This document shows positions 35,066-49,118 of a stretch of DNA of 64,000 nt, one piece after another. This stretch comes from Phylloscopus collybita (taxonomy: Eukaryota > Chordata > Aves > Passeriformes > Phylloscopidae), in contig JAJNNQ010000009.1 in NCBI GenBank assembly GCA_027886175.1, positions 17,395,501 through 17,459,500 on the forward strand, given 5' to 3'. How positions within the stretch are numbered: position 1 is the stretch's first letter; each line of letters begins with the position of its first letter. A program made the position numbers and the translations under genes. Below the pieces are notes generated by a model, which saw only the letters and a program-made list of their open reading frames with translations, had not been told where the DNA came from and searched no databases.

Positions 35066-38000
35066 GATTCACATAATTCTTATCATTAAAGATCTTTGGA
35101 TATATTTTTGCTCATTCTCATGCCCTCCTGATCTCTCAAAATGTTGTCATGCCTCATACTGAAAAGGTTATGTGTATTGTATAAAAATTTCTGTCAAAAT
35201 AATAAACTGAACTTAGATATGAAACAGAAACAGTGGGACACAGAATCATTTTATGAACAAGGAATAATACACACTTCTCTGTGCAAATGCTAGGTCTAGA
35301 GCTCTTCAGATTTTCCTAAAATGTTAAATCACATCTGGATGATTACATCCAGAAGCTGTAGATTTATCATATTAAAAATTACTTCCTTTGAAGTGAGAGG
35401 TTTGATGTTTATGCAGAGGGAATATAATGATTGATTTAACTTTAGAACAGACACTGGACAGATCTGTGCATCATTATCACCTCTGTTTACCTATTAAGGT
35501 AAAAATATCATCTCTCAAAATACAAGCATTATTAGAAAATTAGACAGTATGTATGTTCAGGAATAAAAAAATCAGCATGGCATTTCTTATGATGTAGAAC
35601 AATAGTGTAATTTCAGAAAAACTAAGAAAAATTAGGAGTAGGTGGGTAAGCAGTAAATTTGTGCTGAGAGACAGCAGAAAAACTGGTAGCAACTGAAACA
35701 ATGAAATTTTTATCATGTAAATACAAAGATGAAATGTACTGAAATGATAAAGTAGTAGTAGTCTTTAAGAGATTGCAAATAGAATTTAGGGAGTCTATAG
35801 AGATCTGGAATTACAGCTGCTTGTTGTGGGAAGCTCACTCAGATTTCAAAAAGCAAAGGTTTTCTCATAAAGTATGAAATTAAATGCGCAGTTACTGGTC
35901 CTCAGGATCTTTGTGCTTTTGAGACATGAATACCAGAGGAAATAGAAGATTAAAAAGATTTTTGCTAAACTGAATTATTACAGATGAATGCTGTGAGTCA
36001 GTTATGCCTCTTTTATGACCGAAAAAAGAATAGAAGGATCCAGGGATAAAATACATGATTTGGTTTTGACATTTTGTACCACTAAGGTGAAGAAAATTCA
36101 GTTCAGTGAGGCTTGTATAGGCAAGCTACAATAACCATAGCTAGTCTTGTGGCACATAACGAGATCAATCTTGTTGTAATGACATGACAGCTAGTACAGG
36201 TTTGTGAACATGCTTTGATAATATAAATGAAGCATATGTATTCAATAGAATATGCTAATTGGCTAAGATAAAAATCTGTGCCAGGCACCATGCTAACAAA
36301 TAGAGAGAATTGCACAGTTCAGTTTACTAACATAGATACAGGCATAGGTTCCAGCATCTGTTCTGGTGATAACTAAAGATGTCTTGACTTTGAAGCATTC
36401 TGGTCTGTGCTACACATACATAGGTACACATACCCCAGAGATAAAAGTCTGGCTATGCTCCATATCTGATCAAAAAAGTGTTATCTCTTCTTTCATTCTG
36501 TTATCACACCATCTCTTTTGTTTTCATCCCACAAAGCCCTCATTCTCAAGTCTAAATTGTCCATTGTGCTCTTGCTCATTAGGCAATATGTTTATTGGAC
36601 ACTTTCTACTGAACTCTTAACAGATTACAGATCTGTAAAAGAACTAAAATGGCATAAAATGTAAAGATGTCAGATCTATGTCTCTCTCAATTGAACTTGT
36701 GAACTCTTGTGAGTCTTTGCCATCTTCTGCTCCCCATTCACTACATAATGTAATTAAAATTATCTTTATTTAAGACAATCTCACTTTTAGTGTATCTTAG
36801 AGCTTCTCTCTCCTTTCCAAAGTAAACCACTCCTCCATTGTCAAGGAGCTGTAATAAATTGGTTGATCCGAGCTAATCCAAGATGGAATTGGAGACCAAC
36901 TACCATTGTCTTTCATCTACATTGGAAGATGGAGGCGTGATCAACAACAGTACTCCTAGACATTTTAACAGCTTGATATTCTTTATCTTTCTCTTGTGTT
37001 TCTGCAAGATGTTTTGCCTGTTTCTTTCATCTTCATTAAAAGACTTTCTTTAATTTGAAAGCTTTGACTTGGTTAGAACTGACTTTTGGCAAGGTTATTA
37101 AACATTTTTGTATGACAGTCTGGGTTTTTTTATTATTGTTTTACAGGCTTTTCAGATTAAAAAACCTCTAAAACCAAAAAAGAAGTGATCTCCCTAGACC
37201 CATCCTGAAAATTCTAATTCTTCAAAAAATTTTTGCAGCACTGGAAATTTCAGTTTTAGCAGTTAAAGAAGTCTGAAAGGCTATTCCAGGGGAGAGGGGA
37301 GGTAGAGGGAATTTTACTTTTTAGTAAAAGCTTTAAAGAAATTGTTCCACCATTTTTTTTTTTTTTTCTTTCTGGAGAAAAGCGTATTGCCTAGCCTGCT
37401 CTAAGCAATTCATGTATTCTTTTCAGTTTGAATTTATAATATTCCTACACTCTTGACTGGGGCAAGATGTAATCCAGCAATTAGCAGTGTGCCTCACATT
37501 ACACCCATGAATGTGTAGCCAAGCTAGGCTGAGTGATCAGTGTAGGCATAGAGCATCTTAATTTGGCACAGTAATCTGGACCAACCATGCTACAAAATGG
37601 GCACCAGCAATCTCAAAGAGCTTGCTGCGCTGAGCTAAAGTGCCACACTAAATCTGCTGTGAATCCTCCTGCCTCCACAAAATGGAACAAATCAGTTTCT
37701 GAGCTACCCTGTCCTTTCAGTAGTATTTCATGTAGTTAATGTTACTGCAGTCAGTTCAATTAGTTCAGTTACTCCATCCAAAATATCTCCTCTTTCAAAT
37801 GTTTAAATTTTTAAGTTTAGAAACAGAAACATGAGAAAACCAAGAAAAATAAAATCCAACTTTTTAATTTAAAAAACCTAACAACAATCTTGTTTTTCAT
37901 AATTACCTACTATTTAGGACAAAAATTAACTCCAGAGTGAATTGTTATGGTAATAAGCTATATATCAGGAAATATTTGTTATGGACAAACTAGCTTGTAA

Positions 38001-40716
38001 GCTCAAAAGCTTACAAGCATGTCCAGCTATGATTGGGTCATTCTTTTATTAAAAAAAAAAAAAAGACTATACATGTTGACAAAGAAAAAAAATGAAATAT
38101 CTATTTCTTAATGTTGTTACGTCATAATTAGGAATAACAGGAGCAGCAGTATTTAACACTGATGGGATTTACTACTAATGGACTTAATCCATAAGAGTTT
38201 ATAGTACCAAGATTTCCGTCAGCAACAATTAGGGTCCAGAGTTTCATAAGCTTTTGTGAGACCTCATTATGAGATTTTAGGGTGCTTCTAATCTGTAACT
38301 TTTGGTGCTTCAAGTATTTTTGCAAATCCAGTGTCTCTTGCTTTGACTTTTCTTACAGAATTATCATTTAGGCCTCAAATGTCTCTGGTAAATAAATACA
38401 TGGGCTAGGTAAGCCCTAGGCATGACTTTAGAGCTCACAGTGGTGATATTTCAGCTGAGCCATGGACACAGTGAGCAAAAGCTACAGCCTAGAAGAGCTT
38501 TTCACTGTACAGCAAGAAGTATTTAACAATCCTATTTCCTAGGACTGAATATCCTTCTAGATTTTTTAACTGAAAGTGGATTCATTTTCCTTTGTTCACT
38601 TCTTAGTTAGTCTGTTTCTTCTAGATTTTGTTTATATTAATAAATTGTACCTGACTCCTTTTTGCCCTACTTAGGCATAGTTGGTAATGTTCCTTTGTTT
38701 TTAATGTTAGACATAGATTTTTCTTTTCTCATCTTATTACTTATCGTTCATATTTAATGCTGCACATAGAATTATCTTTTAGACTCTTTTTACCTTTTGA
38801 TTTCTTATATTTAATGACACACCCAATTGTTTGATATCCTTTTTTTCCCTAGGAACCTGTCACTGCTCTCTATTTAGCTGCTTTGAACTAGCTTTCATCT
38901 TTTAGTATTTAAATCATCTAAGTTCTCGTGTATCATACTGCATTGTTCCTCATTATTTACTCCTTCTGACTATAATGACATTCTCTTCAAACTAGTGTTA
39001 CTTTTTTCTTTGTTTCATGCTCTTTGTTTTTAATTTTCCAAGTCAGATTTACGCTTATTACATGACTCCCACACCTTAGCTATTGTCATTAACCTCAGAT
39101 GTGAGACTTTATCAAAAGGGTTTTCAGAAGCTTGTCTGAAGTGTCTTATCTACAGTAGCTCGTTTGTCATCTGCGACCGAGGAGAGTTATTGAACGACAG
39201 AAGGCTCCTCTCCCTGGAAGCTAAGTGCCCAACCCTCCGAGTCCTTTGTTTGAATGTAGGTCTCCAACATGGCAGTCTACAATAGAAGCACTTGACAAAA
39301 GGATTGATTTTTACATCCAGCACTGGAAGAATGCATATAATTTCCATGTATTACATGGTGTATGTACTACATAATTTGAAACATTTTTTTCTAGCTGCAC
39401 TGAATATCCTGTTTGAAGCCTAGGCTATATTGAATGTGATTTCTATTATAAAAAAATGGTATTAACTTCAGAGTTAAACTCTCAGTATTTGCCCTCACTG
39501 ACACAGAACTTTACCAGGTATTATGAATTGTTTGCTTGCCAGCCAAAATCCAAATCTAAAGTGCAATTCCAAATCTGAAATTGTGCTTGTTAAGTACAAG
39601 TCTATGAAGAGAGCCTAACTGGAACTGGATGCATTTTTCCTGTAGATACTTCAGAAAACAAACTTCACTGAATCTGCATTTACATTTAAAAATGCTTTAA
39701 ATACTGATGATTCATAAGGATCAGTAAATAAGGAAATAAAGTAATGCCTTCAATAAAATCTGTCCTATATTTTGGTCCTAACTACTCTAGGTAACACTAT
39801 TCGTTCCATTTCAAGAAAAGTATTTCATCATTGATGAACAATGAAAAGAGAATACGGCGGAAATCTCACCTACTAGTAGAATGGGAAAAAAAAAATCTAC
39901 AACTATAAGGGTGTTTATATAGTAAAAGCATAAAAAATGCCCAAGTAGTAAAAACTAGGAGATCGGGAACATTTTTTCTCTGTGCCCTATGCTTCAGAAA
40001 TAGGAGACATTTCCTAAAAGGCAGGAAATGAACTTCAAAACTCATTGTCAACACATCTGTGTTGGTAAAAATGCTAGGAAAAATCTCATACCCCAATATC
40101 TAAGGCTACATTGAGCAACCAACTTTCAAGACTTTTTGAAAAAAGGGTCAGAAGGCATTTATCCCACCTCTACCTACATCACATTTCTGCAATGTATCTA
40201 TTACTTGCTATCACCTGAGACTTGTAGCACTGATGTAGCACTGATGACTTGAATGACACCTTCTTGGTGCTCACTGCAAATTGTGTTAATAGGAAATAAA
40301 TTAAATCCATTAGAACTGCTGTCTTCATAGCTGACTTTAATTCAAAGCTGCTTTGAATCAAAACATAATCAAACTTTTAGCCTTGAGGCTTCACAATCAA
40401 GTTAGACTGATCAAAGGGGGAAGTTTTGTGTAATGTTTAATCTAATATAATTGAGGACCTAACACAGGTGGTTTTGCTCTCCTTCCTGTTATCCTTCCTT
40501 ATATGATCCTGCCCGTCTTGTGTGACTGAACTTTCTAATCTAACTTCTTCTGCAGTTACTTACATGTTACATCTGGTAATAACCAGGCACTGCAAAAAAC
40601 TGTGAGAAGGAGATCACTTTAGTGTTTAGTGAAAAATGCACACTTAGGTCAATTTTTCTTCCCATACCGATTTCCATTTTCTGTTCCTAAAATGTTCCAT
40701 TTCTATTTTTTGACAG
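35066..40716. other. Anonymous AT-rich DNA
   Basis: No gene or known repeat was recognised. Items seen are a T-run (37353-37367), a stem-loop (37993-38018) and a short segment near 39160-39270 that is richer in G, C and CpG than its surroundings. A minus-strand frame of about 70 codons near 38128-38340 has no recognisable domain. Confidence 0.5.
37993..38018. repeat. Perfect 11-bp stem with 4-nt loop
   Basis: gcttgtaagct, loop caaa, agcttacaagc. Further out, ggaca (37983-37987) and tgtcc (38020-38024) also complement each other, giving a two-tier hairpin. The function is unknown. Confidence 0.85.
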
Positions 40717-41149
40717 TGTGCTGGTTTGGCAGGGGTAGAGTTAAATTTCTTCCAGTGGCTGGTATGTGGCTGCGTATTAGACTTGAGCTGTGTTGGGTTG
40801 ATAACACAGACATGCTTTTGTTTTTACTGAGTAGGGCTTACACAGAGCCAAAGCATTTTCTGCTTTTTGTATTGCCGTGCTGGAAAAGAAGCTGGGGGAG
40901 ATTGGGAGGAGACAAAGCCAGAGAGATGGAGATGGCTGGACACCTGTCTGCACATGGGAAGCTGTGAATTAATATTTTGTTTGACTTTGTTTGTGTGCAC
41001 TGCTTTTAACTTCCCTATTAAACTGTCTTTATCTCAACCCATGGGTTTTCTGGTTTTTTCCCTTCTGATTTCCTCCTTGATCCTGCTGGTGTGGGACTGA
41101 GCAACCAACTGCATGGGGCCTGGTTGCTGCTTGATATTAAATTATGACA
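40717..41149 (+). mobile_element. Solo ERVL-type LTR (433 bp, promoter deleted) with TSD
   Basis: It begins tgtgctggtttggc and ends attatgaca, with a perfect 5-bp duplication gacag at 40712-40716 and 41150-41154. It belongs to the same avian LTR family as 51091-51714 and 55721-56299 (shared blocks: ggtagagttaa, cttacacagag, ctattaaactgtctttatctcaaccca). Compared with those copies it lacks roughly 150 bp of the U3/R region, including the TATA box, between the 'gacaaagccaga' and 'gatggctgg' blocks. The polyadenylation region (attaaa near 41019) is kept. Confidence 0.9.
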
Positions 41150-44100
41150 GACAGCTAGAGTGGTTATATAGCCCAGCAGTTGTTTGGGTTTTTCATATAT
41201 ATGATTCATACCATAGATCAAAATAAGTAAAGTTAATGCAAGAGAATAGCAAGGAAGCCCTGGTGAGAAGGTGAAGGTAATTATGGACAGAATTACCCTT
41301 TCTAATAGCTGCTGGGTTTAGCTTGATTTAAGCTGACTGTGGAGCTATCGAAAGAAGCCAAATTCAGGTTCCTCTAATGAGCATATTTCATACAACCTCT
41401 CAAAACAAAGTGAAATAGGTCAAATAGTAATCATAGTCTTGTATTGAAAAAGGTTTTCTGTCCTAGAGAGTTCAATACTAGCTCTGTTCCTGATCTGAGA
41501 GCCTTACATGACTTGAGGCTGTATGCAGAATAAACAACATAGTGAATTGTACCCAGAAATAAAAATGTAACTGCTGCAGGGCAGAGAGCAATCATTAAAT
41601 ATGTTCCTCACAATGACTCAGTTGACTCCAAAGATGAATTACTCCTGTTAGCAGTAGATTAAGTTTCCTTGCCAGGTGTTTCTCTAACATAGTAGGATAA
41701 CCTGTTTCAGTAGAGTTTGGGCTGCATGGGTGTGTTTCCCTGCTTTCAGCTCAATCTCAGAGAAAAATACTTAAGCTGTAAAGGGAAGTAAGACAGGGAG
41801 AGTGAGAGAGAAAAGGCATATTTGCCATTCTGAGGGATGAATATGTCTTACAAAACGGTGACAATAAAATGTATTGACAGAAGTCAGTTAAATTTACTCT
41901 GTAAAAAATACATCACCAACAAAGTTGTGCAGATTCTGTCTTTGGTCCTCAGTATCATTTCTGTTCTATAGGGAAGTCAATTATGGGGAAATCCCATACC
42001 TCCCTGGCTAGAGTGAAATGGCTTTACTTTTTATACTCTTTTAGCCAAGACACAAAAATTACTTTGAATACTGATGACACTACAAGCTTAGATGTTGCTG
42101 CATTCTTGTTTTATTACTAAAACCCAATGTAAACCAAACCAAAAAACCACAAGCAAAACAAAACTAAGAAAGAGGGAGGAAAAGTGAAAAATAAATTTCT
42201 AATGGAACTCTTGAACAGGAAGAATAAAATGTGAGTCTTGTTCATTCTGAAAATTCAAAGGAGTAAATCTACCAGATCATCCTAGCCAACTCAATAGAGA
42301 AATTACCAAAGCCCAAAGTGGTTTTGGCAATATTTACTGATGAAGCAACTAAAGTGTTTTAATGAACTTTGTCTAATACTACCAGAAATTTCCCAGATTG
42401 CATTGAAACCTAATGGTCTACTAAATAAAGATGTCTATAAAATTTAAGAGTACAAAATTACTTAAACAGGACCTCAGTGGGCAAGGCAGGGTAGCATTTG
42501 AACATGAATTGATGTGAGTGTTGGTTTCAAAATATTTTTTCTCATTTAGTAGCCTTATAATCCCTTGTTTACAGGTGTTCAAAATCTGCCCTTCTGAAGA
42601 ACCCCATCTATAAATAATAGAGTTAGGCTCCTATTAATTGTTATGTTCTCAACTAGTTAGGTGTAGCCAGGACTACCTAGGGGAGATATGATCCTCAACA
42701 CAGATTCTTTAGAGTTCATTTTCTCTGCTCTTGCTCAGGAGTTAATTGTTTTCTACTCAGCTATCCAACAGTATTCATGCCCACACTCACAGAAAACAGG
42801 ACCTTTTGTTCCTACTTAGCAGTTTGCTGAAGGGTTAGATACCATCTGACTTAAAAACACCCATCTACACAATGTTAATAAAACTGTGGCCATATTGATA
42901 GTCATCTCATCTCTTTCTGTATCTCATCCCTTTCTTTTCTGTATATATACATAACTATGTGTGTGTGTATGTGTGTATTACATGTGCCTGAAAAACCACA
43001 TACAAACCTCTACATTTTGTGTTACATACAGTCATATCCTTATAGTATAAATACATTTATTTAAATTAAATACTTTGATGATGCAAGCCTATATAACTAG
43101 GCACAGATTTGTAATTGTAAGTCACCAATGTGATTTGTAAGTATTTATGAATTAAAGTTTACTAAAACTACCTTTCAATACATATTTTAATCAAAAGGTT
43201 CTTTCTCAGGTAGTAGATAGATGAGTTACTTAAAAATTCAGTGGACTCATAATAAATAGGTTCAAATCCCACACTGTGGTGAAGTTTCATTAATTTGTTT
43301 CTGCTTGTATTAAACTCAAGAACCTGAAGTTCTTGTAACATAATGGCACACTGACAAGAAAGGGACAGCACAGGAAGAAAAGGAAATTACATTATTATTT
43401 TTAGGAAATTTCATCATTCCCACTGGAACTGAATCGCATTATAATTGTACTCCATATGCACATAACAATGTAATTCATTTTTCAGAGCATTAATAATATG
43501 AAAGTATCAATAAGTCTCATAGTAACAGGTTAAAATTCATTGCATTCATTGTCAAATGAAAATTGTATCAACTTTCAGCAGATACACTATTTCTTTGATG
43601 CTTCATGCCTATTACACTCATCATATTGTGTTACGTACAGTACCATAACACAATGTGACCCTTCAAACTGGATATGGCTCACATTTGAAATACTGAGTCA
43701 GGGAATAATACAGGGTGACATGGATGGAATAAAGGATTTTGATTCTGTTTGATTTTGAACTCCTTTACATTTCTGGATATAACTCAAATCCTAAAGATAA
43801 AACTACATTTACTCATCACCACTGACTTGAAAGTTTAAAAGAAATCTGTGCAGACCTTAACTAATAACTGAATGTGAAGAAAAGGATTAATTGCAATTTG
43901 TATTTCTCAATTCAGTGAAAAATTGGTGCTATTAATGATGGTGAGAGCCAGGGGCCAGGAACCTGAGTCTACAAAGCATTTTCATACTGTAGGCATTCTC
44001 TCGTGGTGGTTTCTTTAGGAATCTTTTACAGAAACTGATAAAGCACCAGATGTCTGAGATGTTGAAATATCATACTGAGAAGAGTTGTATAGTCCCCAGA

Positions 44101-45804
44101 CAGACATTTTGAATTGTAAAGCCTTGTATCAATATTTGTTACAGTCACCTACTACCATCTTAATTCCACAACACTTTATTACACTGTTGTGAAGCAGTAG
44201 AATTCGACTTTGATGTTTTTATGTTGACAGCTGTGATCAAATTGTTTTCTTGTATGATCAAACTGACACACAGAAGGGAGGAAAAACTCAAACAGTATAA
44301 AAATGCTTGGAAGCCATAATTGAACTTAAGTACATGATCTCTAAAATATTCTTCCTTTATTGTGCTATGCCATATGTTAAATACCTTGTAATTTCAGTTA
44401 AAATTGAGACCATATTACATTACTTTTGCTTTATTTCTGTATCCTTTTCTTTCCTGTATATAGTTATTGAATAAAATTATTTATAAAATATCGTTGCCTT
44501 ATAGACTTGGGAGGGATGATCAACATACCTAGTTGTTCCCTTTGGCTGGGTCTGAGAACATGATTGGAATTTTCTTAGTCCCTAAATATTGAACATTGAT
44601 TTTTATTTTTTTCTCTCTTCTTTTAGTTTCCAGTAAATTTAAGTTTAATACACAGTCTCTGACACTAGACTTCTACATGGTTTCCATAGTTATAGACTAT
44701 GTTCCATAATCTATAATTGTGCTTCAGATAGATGGACTGTCACTAGCTGAAGTTCTGAATATAATTTTTTTAAATGTATTTCATAAATCTTAGGTTGTTT
44801 TTTTGTTTGTTTGTTTTTGTTTGTTTGTGTTTGTTTTGTTTTGTTTTGTTTTGGTTTGGTTTGGTTTGGTTTTTTTTTGAGAAGGAAGGTAACAATTCTA
44901 GTAGTGGATAGTAAATCCAAGTCATACAGAAAAATATGTCAGAAATGCAATAATCACAAAGAATCCATCTTTTATATGTTATATACATGAAGCAATCAAT
45001 ATGGCCAAATTGTATAAATACTTAACATCAGAAATAGAACTATCAAATGTCATCTTTGAGAACTCAGGAAGTAGGTTGGATAAGTCATAGAACTTGTGTT
45101 TATAAGTCTCTTAAGTAAGTACTATATATGAGATCAGAGAAATTACTTCAATAAATCCTTTAGCACCTTGAGGAAAATTGCATGCAGCAAGAGTTCATAA
45201 GCATGATATCATGTTAAAGTAACTTGCTATCAAAGAAAATTCAACAATTTGCTAGAGAAGGTAGGGTTAATGCAGTGAGCATAATAGGCACTGTTCAATT
45301 CCTCTGACTTCAGTAAAGATCTACCCTATTAAAACAAGGCTGAATTTGAAGTATTTTTCAAGAAACTTTTCAAGTATATATAGCAATGTGTAAAATGAGA
45401 GCTTAAAAAAATAATGGCATTATCTTTCATTATGATTAATCTCTGATAAGTGTTTTTTTACTTGTCACAGCAGTATTGCTAATGATCTACCTATCCCAGT
45501 GCTATTCAAATCTCATTGAACATCTTCATGAACATACCAGCAGAAGGTAACAAAATTAGAGCTCAATAAATTATGTAAGGTGAAGTAACTTTCTTTTTGA
45601 AGAACATAACTTTAAATATCATCATCCAGATGTTGAACATAACATTTTTTATTTATTTCTGTCACCCTGGAGGAAACAGATTCTCTTCTCTGTAATACCA
45701 GATTTCAGCAGGTAAAGATGTGAAATGGCACTTTCACTCCAGGTAGTTTCTGCCTAAATTTCTTGCCTGATTGAAAGGAAGGAGAAATTTATAGTATGGT
45801 CATT
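41150..45804. other. Anonymous AT-rich DNA
   Basis: No gene or dispersed repeat was recognised. A short (TG)n-rich stretch lies at about 42955-42980 and a G/T-only simple repeat at 44793-44878. A B-box-like string ggttcaaatcc at 43259-43269 is not part of a foldable tRNA. Confidence 0.5.
44793..44878 (+). repeat. G/T-only simple repeat, (GTTT)n and (GTTTT)n
   Basis: The run uses only G and T, moving from gtttgttt to gttttgtttt to ggtttggttt units and a closing T-run. Its complement makes Lys/Gln/Thr-rich frames that should be ignored. Confidence 0.93.
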
Positions 45805-46095
45805 TGTGGAGTGCTCCCATTCTAAGGAGGCGGGAATTTGATTTTACCCTTCTTGTGTTGCTAGTAACTCCTCCCTTAACTCAAACCCTAAACTCCACCC
45901 CTGCAATATCCTATAAAACCCCACGACTCTGCTTTTGCCTGGTCTTTTGTCTTTGTCCTCCTCCTTGTTCCATGGGGTAACAAATGGATTCTTGAGCTTA
46001 ATAGAAGGGAGACCTTTCTCGTTTGTTCCCCTGCCCGGCAGCCACAGCTGCACCCTCCCTGGACATGGTGAACTCTGTTGCAATGTGACACAACA
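45805..46095 (+). mobile_element. Short solo ERV LTR (291 bp) with perfect 6-bp TSD
   Basis: It runs from tgtggagtgctcccatt to gtgacacaaca and is flanked by gtcatt at 45799-45804 and again at 46096-46101. A TATA box (tataaaa, 45912-45918) sits about 107 bp from the left end, which supports the plus orientation. Compact length plus a 6-bp duplication suggests an ERVK (beta-like) class element. No AATAAA is present in the usual place, so the polyadenylation signal is either a variant or lost. No internal retroviral sequence adjoins it. Confidence 0.88.
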
Positions 46096-49000
46096 GTCAT
46101 TGATTGGAGAACATTGATTGGAGGTACTAAGTTCTGGAAAAAAAATCATTAAAAGAGTTAAACACACATCATCTTCACTGAATAAAGGTCACAAGGGTTA
46201 CAGGGTCATGTAAAAAAGAGAAAGGGAAGGCTTACTGAAAATAACTTATCAAATCAACAAAATAATTAAATAATTTAATGCGATTGTAAATGTAATGTGG
46301 AGGTGTATTCTGTGCTGGCAGAAATTTGGACTAGTGACACATCATATCTGTCTTGATTTTAGAGTTTTTGATTCTCTGATCCTTTATAGGTTGAGAAGAT
46401 TGGGTAAAATCTTTCCATCTGAGACTACTTGAAAGATTAGAGTAGGGGTACTGGAAATTTCTCAAAGAGTCTGAAAAACTTACTGGTATTGGTATAACTA
46501 CTCACAGTGAAAAGACTAAACAGTGCTTAGTAGCAATTCTGGCTCATAAAGTTTATTTCATGTGTTCATTTATATATGTATATTATCATTCCTATATATT
46601 TAAATAGTTGTGTCCATAATCTCTATAATCATAAAGATATATGCAAAGTAGAAGCTAGGAGGCATTTTAACTTCATCTGTGAAATTCCAAATGAGTTTTG
46701 GAAATTGAAGCTCTATGCCTCTGTTTCACTTAGAAAACCTTTGGGATTTTAAGAGTTGAATGCTAAACTCTTTCTTATTCCAGTTTATTTTACTGAATAG
46801 TAGAAGTCAAGAGGTCAATCTTTAGTCTGTATGTATCCAGACATTCACCATTTTACCAGATGTCTTATGAAGAACAGGTTATACTTGTTATCTTGCTGGT
46901 ATCCTTACCAGAGAATTTTATCAGAGATAAGCTAAAAATCTAAAGCAGTGGTAACAGTATCACAAGGTCAGTCAACAGCATTGTCAAAAAAGAGTGTTTG
47001 TTCTCTGCTTCATAATTTCCACTGCTTTCAGATACCTTTATGCTGCTCAACATCTATTTGCCTCAACAAAAAAGGACAGAGTTTTTCATCTGTAAAGAAA
47101 CAAATTGCCTCAGGAATCTGTTCAAAGAATTTGTGCAACTTCTAGTGATTCAAAGTAATAAATAAATAAACAAAAAACCTGTATGGCATTTCAATGGAAA
47201 GTAATGTGTTTGAAATTAAAGCAGTCAAGGACCATCAGCTAGCAGGCTAATCTATGCAAATATTCCATTCTGTACTGAGAAGGCACTCACAGCACATCAT
47301 CTCAACTTAGTGCTTCATTACAGGCAAGAAGTAATATCACTGTCCATTGGTGCTAAGCTTTCAAAGTGACAAAGTACCACATCAGGAGAAAACCGAGGTG
47401 AATAAGAGCACTCTGCTGATCAGAAGACTGCAGATGAGTTTTAGTGTCCCTGGCTTCGTCAGTGACAGACTTATTAGCTGTGGCCAGAGAGGCTGACACT
47501 TGAATACAGAACTGATCTTCAGCCTTAAGCTTGAATTGCTCTAGGTGTCTGCTGACTAATCAGTACTCAGCAGCAGATCTGCCAGGGTCATCATCTGCTC
47601 AGATTCACTTCTGTAATTGGTAGTGGTCACATCGTTAACACAGCTCAGCCAACAACCAGCCAAGGGTAAATGATGCAACATTTTGCATGGCTTAAGCAGA
47701 TGTAAGACAGCAAAATTCCAGTCCCATAACAGCAGTTCACACTTCTCCCTGGAGTGACTCTTGGTGTCACATATCACATGTCCCTTTCACTCTCTAAAAG
47801 TTAGTCAACTTGTTCAAATTAGCCTATCTATTCTTCCCCTTGAATCATCAGACAAAATTGCTTCTCAGAAATATTTCATCAACAATAATGTAAGAGTGTA
47901 TGAAAAAATGAGTTGCCCCTTGGGAGATGCTTCTCTCCTTCTGTTGACTAAAGAGCAATAAATCCTAGATAACTTAGAGCTGAGGCTATTCACCAACCTT
48001 TTAGAAGCCTGTGTTACTTGAGGTATGACTGTAAGGCCAAGAGCAAGAGCATCAATATAAAGCTGAACTAATAAAACTGGTAGGATCTGATGTCTCCTGG
48101 GTTAGCAAATACCTGTCTGCAGTGCTTGTCACTGGATATCTGTCAGGTCTAATGGAATGATGTGGCTGTGCACCTTATACACATTTATATCCCTGGTATA
48201 CATTTCTGGTACAATGCTACTCATCAGGCACTCTTTGCAGTTTGCATTGCACACCACGAGGTTGTACAATAAATCATTTTTAGGCAACAAATTCTGTGCC
48301 ATAGGAATGACTGTGACACTGTTTGGCTTTATTTTCCCAAGTTAAATCTGTGTATCTATTTAGATACTTTTATACTGCTAACACATGTGAATAGAATGTA
48401 TTAACTAGAGATAGTAAATCAGGGATGGAAAGATCTATGTAGAAATATTTTAATCATGTTTCCCTGTATCTGATGCTGTACTTGAGTCAAGTCATTGGGT
48501 CAAGTTCATAACTGCTATTAAGCCAAATATTTGATTTTTCCTTTAACTGTGCAAACAAAGGGTTTTGTCTGCTGCACAATGCTGTGAAAAGATCTTTGCA
48601 TGTTGGTTAAGGTCCTGGAAGCTGTATGGGTAACAGCATGGGAATAGAAAGCATTTACACTGCTGCTTAAGGTCTGTCTGCCTAACTGGTAAAGGAAGAA
48701 AGAAGGATATTTATATTCCCTGAATACAGTGCCAGTCATTCTGTTTTCTTGACCAAGGTGACATAATCCATGTACTTAAAAGGGAATTTCTGTAAAAACT
48801 TTACTTGTTTCAATTAAGAAAAAATAAAATAAAAATGGAGGTGAAGAAGTAAGAATAACTACCAGAATGCAGGAGAGCAGTGTGTGAATTGATGGTATGA
48901 TATATAGCTAAGTAGGCCAGTGTAGATATTGAACTAATAATAATAAAAAAAAAAGTTATAGCCCCACCTCTTAGGAAAACACAGGTAATTCTTCAAAATA

Positions 49001-49118
49001 GCCCTGGAAATATGTTCCAACAGAAAAGAGAGACTTGCATTTTCAGCATAATAGTAGGGTTGGAAGAATTTACTGCATCCAATATTGAATTTCTCGAAGA
49101 GCCAGGTAGAATTAGCTC
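46096..49118. other. Anonymous AT-rich DNA
   Basis: No gene or dispersed repeat was recognised. The segment 47270-47770 is somewhat less AT-rich and of normal complexity but holds no convincing exon. Confidence 0.5.

Noticed and set aside
38128..38340. About 70-codon minus frame with Lys/Gln-rich start
   Set aside because: Its length is expected by chance in AT-rich DNA, with no domain and no good splice context.
43259..43269. tRNA B-box-like string ggttcaaatcc
   Set aside because: The T-stem does not pair properly and no D-arm or acceptor stem fits upstream.
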